From Pectinophora gossypiella (taxonomy: Eukaryota > Arthropoda > Insecta > Lepidoptera > Gelechiidae), in NCBI RefSeq assembly GCF_024362695.1, contig NC_065422.1, forward strand, positions 6,819,534-6,883,533: a DNA stretch of 64,000 bases. The letters are read 5' to 3'. The notes under the pieces are model-generated. The model was not told where the DNA came from and searched no databases. It saw only the letters and a program-made list of their open reading frames with translations. A program made the position numbers and the translations under genes. Below are positions 33,146-44,200 of the stretch, piece by piece (position 1 is the stretch's first letter; every line of letters begins with the position of its first letter).

Positions 33146-36137
33146 ATGTCGTAAGTACTCTCCAGTCATACACTGAAATGCATAAAGTCTTGATTGATTA
33201 CGAGAATATCGAATCATTGATCAATGTCTAACCAATTTTCAGTACTGAACCTCTGCCAAAGGAGTTCGAGAAGACCACAGAAGTATTGCCTTTCACCAAG
33301 TATGGATTGCAATCTTTTAAAGAGTTCAAACAAGCAGAAAAAGATTTACAAAACCTAGAATGTCTGAAAAAGATTGGATTGACTAGTGAAGAAATAAAGC
33401 TATATCAGGACAATGAAGCTGGCCTCCTAGATCAACGCAAGAAAGTGGAATGCTCAGTGCTGAAGAGCAAGTTGGACAGTATTTACAATAGGATAAATGA
33501 ATCTCAAAATGAGGCAGGAAGGTAAGCTTTGAATTACTTATAGGGTAGCTTCCAACTAGTCAAAACAGTTACTTTTTTCTAAATATTAAAACACAATATT
33601 ACCTACTATGGAATTAGTATGCAAAAGGACCTGTGGCATCATAGAAAAACGTGACAAAATGTCACACTAATTATTATTATTCTTCTTTATTAAAATTAAT
33701 AAGTAATATACCCTAGTCACCATTAGATCTGTCTTTATTTAGTAATTTGAATTTTATAATTTATCTTTGACCTAGGAATCTACCCAATTATTAGACTAGT
33801 TTCACTATTATCTAATGACTGACATTTTGTAATATTATAATAATTGGGTTGTGAAAAATTATGAAATTCTGATTACTAAATAAAGACAGATCTAAAAGTA
33901 ACTAAAAACACTTTCTTTTTTCTGCTTAACTTATTTATGAATTTTAATCAAGTAAAACGAAATAATAATTTGACTTTTATCACGTTTTTCTATGATGTCA
34001 GTGTGCTTTTACATACAAATTCCATAGTAATTTCGTGTTTTGATGTATAGCAAAAAAAAAACTGATTTGACTAGTTGGAAACTAGCCTATTAATATAGGT
34101 CAGTAATTTGGTGGAATATTTAACTAAACTTGATGGTATTAATCTACATTTGTAAATGTAGATTACATTCTACTAGACTACATTCATAAATGTGTTTATA
34201 TTTGTATATAGATAACATCTTACACAGTAATGTTGTGAGCCAATCTATTATTTTCTATCTAACATTAACTAGACCCTTTTGATTTATTTTTTAAGCTCTA
34301 AACAAGAAGAACCATGCTCTTCAAAAGACACTGATATATTTGAAAGGTTACAAAAGCAACCCATCACATTCTATCCTGAAGGACACCCTATGAATGAGAT
34401 AAAAGAATTAGAAGAAAATCTCTTTGGACATTTGAAAACGGACATTATTCCCATTACAAAGAGAAGGAAAATTCTTCGACATCTAGAGAGGAGAAAAGAA
34501 AGAATTTTGGCTCAAGAAAAACAGTTGATACCAACTATAGACCACTCTTCTAAAGTTGCTAAATCAGGTAGTTTATGGGATGTAAAGGAATTGCCTACTA
34601 GATCTCAGCAATCTGCTGAAAAAGAAAAGCAAGTCATGGGACCAAAACAGCGACAAATGTATACCATTAAAGATAATAAAATTGTGAGATTAGAACCAGT
34701 TAATGTTGAAGAAAGAATGCATGAAAATAATGTGGTAAATAATGGTATAGAACAGCAAGAATTCAGAGCTGTTGATATAGTAATACCAGTCAATGGGGCT
34801 GAGGAACAGTTGCTAGAAGGAACTAAAATGAGTGTTGATGACATAAGGACCATAGAGAGATTCAAAGACTATGAACCTGGGATTCCTTCTAAGGTATTAT
34901 TTTTTACATTCAATGTTCTATCCTTTACTGTCACTCTGAACTGTCATTTTCTAGAGCAAGATAATACGAATCGTCGAGGTGGCGGATCGCTGGCGCGCTG
35001 TACTGTGAGCATAGAACGCGACATCTTGCTGCAGTGCGCAGCCGCGCGCGGATACGCTTTACCCCTTACTCCTTAGCGACTTACGGTTATTTAGACTAAA
35101 ATAAGACCCAGTGGGGGAGTGCGGGGGGTCGGCGCCCGATACATATTGGTGCCGGGCTGAGAGTTACTGTTCTATTCATAGTATATTATGCTATTGTATA
35201 GGCAGTGGTCTGATCACATGCTATCAAAGATTTCAGCACATCCAAAGGATAGGACTTCATACCAAAGTGACTGCAGGCTGTCTTCTATTACTTGTAAGTT
35301 TGTTTTATATTATGAACTTAATTCCAGTTCATGTTTTTGTTCAAACAGGTCCTGTACCTCAAGAACATAGCACCGTCAGTCGGTCAGGAACAGCTGTCTC
35401 TCTTATTCAACCAGTTCCAATTGGAGAATGGGGGTCCGATTGACGTGCGGTTGATGACAGGCCGTATGAGGGGACAGGCGTTCGTCTCATTCCATTGTAA
35501 GTTATTAGAATTTTACTTTTAGACATAGGCCCAGTTGATTTTAGACCTAGGTCTAAAAGTAAAATTTTAGGTGACACCTAAGTGTTACCATAATTCTAGT
35601 AAACAATGGTTGTCTAATCAGGGATTCATTTAGTGTATATGGATACAATGCTCAAGCAAGACCAGAAATAATTATTATATTATCTGACAAGTGTGTGCAA
35701 TGTAAGAAAAAGCAGTTAGAACGCTTTGTTAATGTGTGTTATACCAGCGCAAAATATATATAATCGTATTGTAAAGATCAAACCACATCTGGCTGCACGC
35801 CTAAGCATGCTTATGGGCACTGTCGCAAGTTATCGTCTCGTCGATTCTACCGCGTGCGGTCGCTCTCTCTCGCTCTAGCAAATGACGGTTCTGAATAACA
35901 GAAAAGGATAGACGTACAGGAAGGTGCTGACAGATGTGGTTTTACCCCTAAGTAAGTTAGGATAGTCACATCTGAATAAAAACGCTTGAGTACAATATTA
36001 ATTTTATTTGCATATTTTCAGCTGAAGATCTGGCGATACGCGCACTGGAAGAAGTGAACGGTACTATACTGAGCGGCCGGCCCGTCATAGTAGAGTTCGG
36101 TAGAAACAGCAATCGCATTCAAGACGATAACAGATAG
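33146..36137 (+). CDS. RBM41: RBM41-like RNA-binding protein, five exons, 381 aa
   Basis: Coding exons: 33146-33150 (only ATG TC), 33243-33521, 34296-34893, 35349-35496, 36022-36137. Splice borders are GT-AG, and phases give 1146 nt or 381 residues plus stop. The N-terminal half is charged and helical (FKQAEKDLQNLECLKKIGLT). A middle segment holds FYPEGHP and DDIRTIERFKDYEPG. Next is one C-terminal RRM with RNP2 VLYLKNI and RNP1 RGQAFVSF split over exons 4 and 5. The order YEPG-PSKVLYLKN and MTGRMRGQAF matches vertebrate RBM41, whose RRM resembles that of the U11/U12-65K protein and which is reported to bind U12 snRNA. That function is inferred, not shown. The very short coding part of exon 1 fixes the start: no other ATG gives MSTEPLPKEFEK in phase. 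Confidence 0.9.
33543..34087. repeat. MITE with TA duplication, in RBM41-like intron 2
   Basis: 545 bp. Terminal inverted repeats start GGGTAGCTTCCAACTAGTCA (left) and, on the other strand, GGCTAGTTTCCAACTAGTCA (right). Internal arms also pair (AGATCTGTCTTTATTTAGTA with its inverse near 33875). TA flanks both ends, as in Tc1/mariner-type elements. No transposase is encoded. Confidence 0.85.
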
Positions 36138-36705
36138 ACTGTGTAAAAATATACTTAAAGCTTACAAATTTGTTTATGTACATGCTATACTATATTATTA
36201 GGTGAGGCCAGCCGCTGTCTAACGCTTATAAAATATCCTCGGTGTTCCAGACACAATAGTTAAACAATAGATCTTAAAAGGACATAGGGCCTTACAGCCA
36301 TGAGGTAAAGCGCAAACAAACGTCTAAGAAAAAGATTGAGCACGCGTTATACAGCGAGCTGGCCTAAACATAGGTTAGCTTCTTTAGTGAAAATGGTTGA
36401 TGAGAAATGGTGAAATCAAGAATTGGGTGATGATGAAAGATGATTGACGATGAGAAAAATGAACACCTTTTAAGTAAAATGGTGTTCACTTTTCATAGTT
36501 TCATGAAAGATGCTAACCTATATTGGATTTTTCTTATCATGTAGTCATTTGAGCTTATATGTGTAACACAAATATGATAGCAATGCCTATCTTTCAATAT
36601 TATTTATTCTATTTTTATGTCGTAAAACCGCCTATTATTTACGTTTGTATAACAAATGTAGTCCTTAATATCAGCTGAATCAATATTAAATGTATAAAAG
36701 CTGTA

Positions 36706-36711
36706 AATAAA
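36706..36711 (+). promoter_or_regulatory. Polyadenylation signal AATAAA of the RBM41-like gene
   Basis: First canonical hexamer after the stop at 36137; it would give a 3' UTR of roughly 600 nt. Confidence 0.5.
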
Positions 36712-36997
36712 TTGATGTTTAATTAATACATTACATGACGATTTTACTCAAGTGAACACTGTTCCTAATCACGTTATCTTCTAAATTTTTTAACAACTGT
36801 GTTGTCATTACTAGCACTTCTCTATACCTACATACAGTACATCAAAATCTTGGAGTAAGCAGATCCACCCCTTGTAACCAATCGAGCCTTTACATGGTGA
36901 TAGATTTCCTTTTACTTAGTCATAGATACTTTTACAATAATAGGTTACCATCCCAATGTAATCATGTAATAAAAGTAATATGGACGCCTAAACTTAA

Positions 36998-37139
36998 CAG
37001 GGCGGATAAAAAGGCCACATCAAAGCAATTCATTTAAAAAGCAATATTGCAATTTGACATTTTGCATTGCGCACTTACTTTCATTACAATATTGCTTTTT
37101 TAGATGAATCGCTTCGATGTGGCCATTTTAACCCCTCAG
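36998..37139. repeat. Palindromic MITE, second copy of the 25520 family
   Basis: AAAGGCCACATCAAAGCAAT pairs with CGCTTCGATGTGGCCATTTT; the centre is GCAATATTGC. It is shorter and more diverged than 25520-25682. It lies in the convergent gap between the RBM41-like and BAP111 genes. Confidence 0.8.
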
Positions 37140-37395
37140 TATTTTCATCCTTATTTTTAATTTTAATTAAAAGTCGACATTCCACATTTGTTATAAATGC
37201 TTGAATACGAAGCAAGTGCTATAGTTACTGGCTTTAGAAGCATTCATTCCCTATAAATACGTCATACTATCTTTAACTTTGTGAAGGCGATAATTTTACG
37301 CCAATCACTATTCGTTCTAATCACTTGTACCTCTATTCTAAGTCCAGACAGATTTTTTTAAAACTATACCTAAACGAAGCGAAGGAGTCGTGTAA

Positions 37396-37918
37396 CCTCT
37401 AGTCTCAGTAGTACGGTTGTTTTGTCCGGCCCCGAACTACTGATACCAAAAAAGTCTCATTAGTACGGTTATGACGTCAAACCGAACTTATGTGACTTTT
37501 TTGGTTATTATAGGTTATATATATTTTTTTTAAAATAGTAAATAATATTGAACGAAAATAATTTTCTTTGTAAAAAAACATAACATAACTTACTTACTTC
37601 TTGTACTTAACTTCAGTACCTCAGTACTACTTCAGTACTCATATTTAATAGTAAAAATCGGAACCAAAATCATTTTCTTTGTGAAAAAATTAGAACCTGT
37701 TCTTCTGCCAACATTCACTGCAGAGTGAGCTTTGCCCGAATGCCGGCTGTTATTTAAAGCCCTTCGGACTCGTGGTCACACCAGGTTTTGCCCACCACTA
37801 ACCGAACTACAGCTATAGGCTCAACAGTTCGGTTTGAAGTCATAACCGTACTAATGAGACTAAAAAGGGCTCAGTAGTACGTGACCGGACAAAACAACCG
37901 TACTACTGAGACTAGAGG
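37396..37918. repeat. Non-autonomous DNA transposon, 523 bp, 8-bp target duplication
   Basis: Terminal inverted repeats of about 95 bp begin CCTCTAGTCTCAGTAGTACG at both ends. TCGTGTAA flanks it at 37388-37395 and 37919-37926. An 8-bp duplication suggests a hAT-type transposase in trans, although the ends lack a typical CAGRG start. No coding frame inside. Confidence 0.9.
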
Positions 37919-38238
37919 TCGTGTAAGATAGGAACCAATAATCATTGCCTGAGGAGGAATGATGCATGATTCAAACAATGTTATTGCTTTATATCTGCCT
38001 GTGTTCCTCCGCTTTCCTCGCTCAGACGTAGGTCCCTTTAAAGATTTTATAGTCAAAACTTTAGTTACACAGTTCTATCCACTAGAAACCGGTTTCATAG
38101 TCTATAGTCCGTCACTGATCACTGAATACTGTCTCTCAAGCAGCGATAAGTAGATGGTCTACTGATCTAGTAGACGGTCTACTGGGCGTCCTTCGAAGAG
38201 GACTTGCGCCGTCGTTTGACGACGCGTTTTGGTGACAA

Positions 38239-41200
38239 TCATTCGGCCTCTTTCTTCGCAGGCGGCTCCTCCGCTGAAATATAAAAAAAAATAACTTTAA
38301 ATTGCCAGAACGGATAAGTGTGTTTAAAGACCTAGAAAAAGATGGAACTCATACCAGAAACTTAACAAGAAGTAAGGTATACTCCAGATTGTTGGAAGAG
38401 ATTTCTTCTAGGAATACGTTCCGTTTGTTCATCTTGTACGTTATCTATTCGTTCTGTCCTGTGTATAATATAGTATTGAATAGATAAATACTCACGCTTG
38501 GCGGGCTCGTGGTGCATGGGTGCGGGATGCGGCGGGTGCTGCGGGTGTTGCGCGTGCGGCGGCATGGGCGCGTGCGGGGGCACGTGCGGGCCAGCCACGT
38601 GTGGCGGCGCGTGCGGGCCGGGCGGATGCGGGCTGGGTGCGTGCGGGGCGGGGGCGTGCGAGCCCGGCGGCGCGTGCTGGCCTGGCGCGTGCAGCGGCGG
38701 CGCGTGCGGCAGCGCGGCGTGGTGCGGGTGCGGCGCGTAGTGCTCGGGCCCCGAGCCGTAGTACGGGTGCGCGGGGTAGCCGCCCGGGAAGCTGCCCGCG
38801 TAGCCGCCGTAGTAGCGCCCGCCGTACGGGGCGCCGTAGCCGCCGACTAGAGACGAGCGTTAAGAATTAGTGAAGAAGAAAGACGCAAGAGACAAGACAT
38901 TTCAAGAAATAGACGATAGCGAAAGTTGCTTAACTTCAACAATCGCAGACCGAGCGCGTTAACCGCTGCGCCACCGAGCTCCCGTGGGAATTAGGTAAAT
39001 AAAATACCTGCTGGCGGCGGACCAGGGTGTGGTGCTCCGGGATGTGGCGGCGCGTTCGGGTTTGGAGGCATCATCATAGCTGGAAACAAACACCAAATGA
39101 AGTTGAGCCCTCTGGTTGAGGCTTTTGGCGATTCAATATTATTCCTAACACCAGGTCAGACATTACATGAGAGATGAAGAAGATGAAACTATCCAGATCT
39201 TATCCGACAAAGCAGTATAAGATACAGTGAAACATGCATTTAAGATGGTCGCACTTTTCAGTTTTCATATGGATACAATTCGTACGAATGTTAAAATATT
39301 AACAATTTCAATTTACCATGGTGCGGAGGAGACGCCATATGTTGTCCAGGAGGCGCCCCGGGGACTCCAGGTACAGGCCCACCAGGCATAGGACCACCGG
39401 GGGGTCCCGCCGGACCTGTGGGCCCCGGCGGACCTTGAGGCCCTGGTGGACCTTGAGGACCCATTGGAGGTCCCCCCATCGGCGGCGCGCCCATAGGAGG
39501 CGCCCCCGGAGCCGGGACCATGCCATCTTTGATATCCGGCTTTATGTCTTGTAGCTTGTCTTCTTTGCGTTCACCTGGATATAAATTGGAGTTTCATGAT
39601 TATCTTAAAGAAAAACAGCTTATCTATTAGGCATATTCTGAAATTTGACTGTGATATTGCGGAAACAGCCTCCGTGGTCTAGTGCTTAGAGCGTTAGGCT
39701 CACGATCTGGAGGTCCGGGTTCGATTCCCGATGGGGACATTGTCGAAATCACTTTGTGAGACTGTCCTTTGTTTGGTAAGGACTTTTCAGGCTTGAATCA
39801 CCTGATTGTCCGAAAAAGTAAGATGATTCCGTGCTTCGGAGGGCACGTTAAGCCGTTGGTCCCGGCTATTAGCCGTAAAAACACCTCCACCAACCCGCAG
39901 TGGAGCAGCGTGGTGGAGTATGCTCCATACCCCCTCCGGTTGATTGAGGGGAGGCCTGTGCCCAGCAGTGGGACGTATATAGGCAGTTTATGTATTGCGG
40001 AAACATGCGAACCTATCGCATAATATACTCTATCCATGTATATCTATGTCAACAAACTGCTTTAACAAGCACAACCACCTCTATGGCGGGCATGACGTGA
40101 CGTGGCGTGACGGCGTCCATGGTCTAGAGGTTGAGCGTTGGGCTCACAATCCGGAGGTCCCTGGTTCGAATCCCGGTGGGGATATATCACAAAATACTCT
40201 GTGATCCCTAGTTTGGTTAGGACATTACAGGCTGATCACCCGAATGTCCGAAAAAGGATCCGTGCTTCGGAAGGCACGTGAAGCCGTTGGTCGCGATTGC
40301 TACTTAGTGATGTCAGTAAGTAATCGTTACATGAGCCAAGTCAGGGTCTTTGGCGGCTCAATAATAACACTGATTGACGAGGTTGGTCAACGACTTCACA
40401 ACCCACACGATAGAAGACAAACACATGACTACTTTGGAGCTAAAAGACTAAGGGTGGTATTGGCCCCGATTCCTGCAGACACCGCCTAATTTTATTTTAA
40501 GTTATATGCGTCATTTTCATATCCGTTGAAAAGGAAAGGGACGGATGATTCACAGCTCTTAATTTTAGGAAGAATGAGTAAATGAATGAATAACCCGGGC
40601 GAATCAAAAGGTACGTCACTGGTATGCAATCCGTTTGACGTGCTGTCTACTTAACTGTGTCGGGTTATTGACGGATGTAAAATTTTTAGACGGTTGGTTT
40701 AGATTTGTGCTTAAAATTGACGTGTGTTCCATAAATTTTATGCTTGTCGATTACCCGTCTCTTTCCTTTTCGGCGGATAAGAAAATGACAGATATAACTT
40801 AAAATAAAATTAGATGGTATTTACAGGAATTAGCACCATTAATAAACTAATCTCAGCTGAGACTACCCTCAAGATCATGCTCAACTCCCTGTTTTTATAT
40901 AAGAACTGTCACATTGACATGATCTTAAGGGCAGTCTCGGAGCTGAGATTAGTTTATTAATACCACCCTAAGAGGCTGGAACACCCCCCCCCCCCCCCCC
41001 CATATACATATTAGGGGAGTGTGAGCCCTTGATGAACAAGCGCTGTTTTCCGAACATGGCTCATGCATGTACCGACTACATTTATACTTCAGATAGAAAG
41101 CACTAACCTTCGCCGTCTGCGGCGAGTCCGTTAGGCGGTGCCTCCTTCTTGTCCTCTTCCTTGCTGGGCTCAGGAGCGCCGTCGGTCTTGGCTTCGCTCG

Positions 41201-44200
41201 TGGACACCTTGTCCACCTGTGTCGGGGCGTTGGGTCCGTTGGTCTCCGGCTTCTGGTTTTGGTCCGTCTCCATTGGCTAAGGGTAAAGTACGGATTCTAC
41301 ATTCTCTTTCGAGTTTTCATTCCATTCTCCTCGAGTATGCGCAACTTTTTAGTTTTAATTTCGATAAGTTCCTTTATTATCAAAATCATAGAAGGAAAGA
41401 GAGGAAGGGGAAGACCAAGAGCTTACATGGAACAGATTAAAGAGAAGGCGAAAGTCTTATCTTATAGAGAAGTCAAAGAATTGGCTTTTGGTAGTCAAAA
41501 ATGGAGAACGTTACACCAGCAAGAGAATAGCTCTTAAATTGATAATGATCGTGAATAAAACGAATAAATATTCCTGCGGTTGTATTTACTGTCTTCGTCA
41601 TAATATTGATATTATGGCGAGAAATATCAATCCAAGAGATTGGAAGACAGAGGGGATGCAGCAACCCTCAAGGTGCTGCAAATGTACAATAGGGTATTTG
41701 ACTGGGTCAAAGATAAATTATAAGATGCTAATCTAGAAATATAATCCAGTCTAAGATGACCAAAAATCAATCAAATTTTACATTTCGACTTATTTTTAAA
41801 TGTTATTTATGAATACGTAACAATAAGTACGATGTTTGTCGTTATTGATGACGTCACGGGACAGTATTGCGTGCTTTGTTTTCGAATTCATGTTTAGATC
41901 ATAAATGATTATCACGTGCTCAGCGGTGAAGGAAAACATCGTGAGCAAACCCACATCCCGAAAAATACATTTTCTTATGTGACCTATCCTGTATTGGGCT
42001 GGTTTTCCCTTCGCGGGTTGGAAAGTCAGACAAGCAGTCGCTTTTGTAAAAAACCGGACCTGTCAAATCTTCAGGTTAAGTAAGCGGACCCTGTGAAAAA
42101 CGGGATAATGCTAGGGAGATGATGATAACAAGGCATCACCCTTCTATCCCCTTAGGGGTAACACCTTTTCTTCTCCAGGGATGTTTAAGTCCCATGTAAT
42201 AAGGGGCGAGGATATTGCCACTAACCGAACACAAACCACGTGCTATATCCAAACATGAATTCAAACTCACAAAGTCGAATTCAGAGATTTAGTACGTCCA
42301 AAGTCACGTCAAACTTTCGTTTTGACGTTTCGTAAGGTTGCCTGTCCACTGAAGCGGAGCGAGCTTGCGGAGCGGTGAAACGGATAAATATTAACCATCA
42401 GGATTGCATAAGAACTCTTATTTCTTATCATTTCTTCTCCTCAGCCATAACCTTGCGAAATGACGTAAATTCAAAAACGTTACATTGACCTTGAACAAGT
42501 TTATCCATGATAATTACGTTGCATAAATTATTCTGATTTCTGACTCCGCTTAATAATATTTATCCGTTTCACCCCTCCGCAAGTTCGCTCCGTTTCAACG
42601 GACAGGCAGTCTAAAAAGTGTCTCATTTGTCTAGGTTGTCAAGTAGCCTATAATCTCATGTCACCTCATCCTTCTTCTCAGCGGTGGCGACGGGCGGGTT
42701 GGCGTTGGCCGTGAGCGCGTGCGCCGGGTTGACGCCGCGCCGCATCTGCTCCAGCGCGCGCTCCACCATGCGGCCGAACGTCTCCTCGTCCACCGCTGGC
42801 TTGCAGTGCTGAGGAAACCACATTTATTCATCATCATCAGGTAAACATGCAGGAGTCACGGGTGCAACGAATGGTAATGGTCATATTGGTCGATTTCTGC
42901 AGTCATCCCGAGCAGGTGGCTTGCTTAGCGCCTGAAGTCTCGCGAGGCACCAGACTCGTTCAATCCGAAGAAAAGTGGTCGGTTTTTAGTATTCTAGTAT
43001 GCATTTTTTTAACGAAAAGCTATTAGGAGACTCGTGAGGTTCGCAAGCCGCTTAATAATCCACTATCCACACTACGAAATTATATTTTAATATTTTGCAA
43101 TTAGCTTCAATGCGCCGTATGAATTATAGCTGCCAAAGTACGGAGGACAGTATTGTGACGTTCATAAGCATAGTGATGTATCAGTCGAGATTAGGTTGAC
43201 CGATTATTTTTAGTCTAACTCTAAGATTAGGATAACTTTGAGAAGGACATTCTGCGATGATAAATCTGCAAGAAGTGAGTAATTAGTAAACCGAGTTACC
43301 TTCTTAAGTTCCTCCTGGAAGCACTCGCTGCTCTCGATGAACTTGCGCTTCTTCGCCTCGAACTTCTCCTCTATCTGCTGGAGCTCGTCTTCTAGCTTCT
43401 TCTGATGCATCGTCAGCGACTGCACTTGCTTCTTTAAGATCTGCAATAACACATCCATACATAAAATTTCCTATTGGGGTATGTAATTCAAAGTGGAATT
43501 CCGTCTTCTTTAACCCCCCACTTCCAATAAGGGCAAGAATTATGTGTAAGTATGTAAAAAATATATAAAAATATATAATAATAAAAATATATTTTCATCT
43601 CGAGCTCCTCCGTGCTTCGGAAGGCACGTTAAGCCGTTGGTCCCGGCTGCATTAGCAGTCGTTAATAACCATCAATCCGCACTGGGCCCGCGTGATGGTT
43701 TAAGGCCCGATCTCCCTATCCATCCATAGGGAAGGCCCGTGCCCCAGCAGTGAGGACGTTAATGGGCTGATGATGATGATGATGTAAAAATAAAAAATAT
43801 ATGCACTATCAAAGTCTGTCTGGAAGAGATCGCTTTTAAGGCCGCATTTGCCCACTTTAAGTTTTCCTCGTCAACAAAAATATACAAGATGGGTATCAAA
43901 CCTGCATCCTAGCAGTGGTGACGACAGAGCGCACGTCAGGGACGACGGTGTCGGAGAATATCTCGTTGATGAGCCGGTGGTTGCGCAGGTAGCGGGCGTA
44001 GGACACGTGCTTCACTGACAGACCCTCGTCTTGATCTGAAAGATATACGTCATCAGAACCATGGACACACCCGGGACAGTTCATACAAAAAGCCACGATT
44101 TACACAGATACATTGACGTTATCGTACACGCGCATCGGTGGCGAGCATTTGTACTAACTGTCAAAGTCACTAGATGGCACTTATTTCCATATTATACAGG

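Noticed and set aside
38498..38870. Three overlapping plus-strand frames rich in Gly, Cys, Arg and Ala.
   Set aside because: Shadows of the GC-rich Pro/His exon of BAP111 on the other strand.
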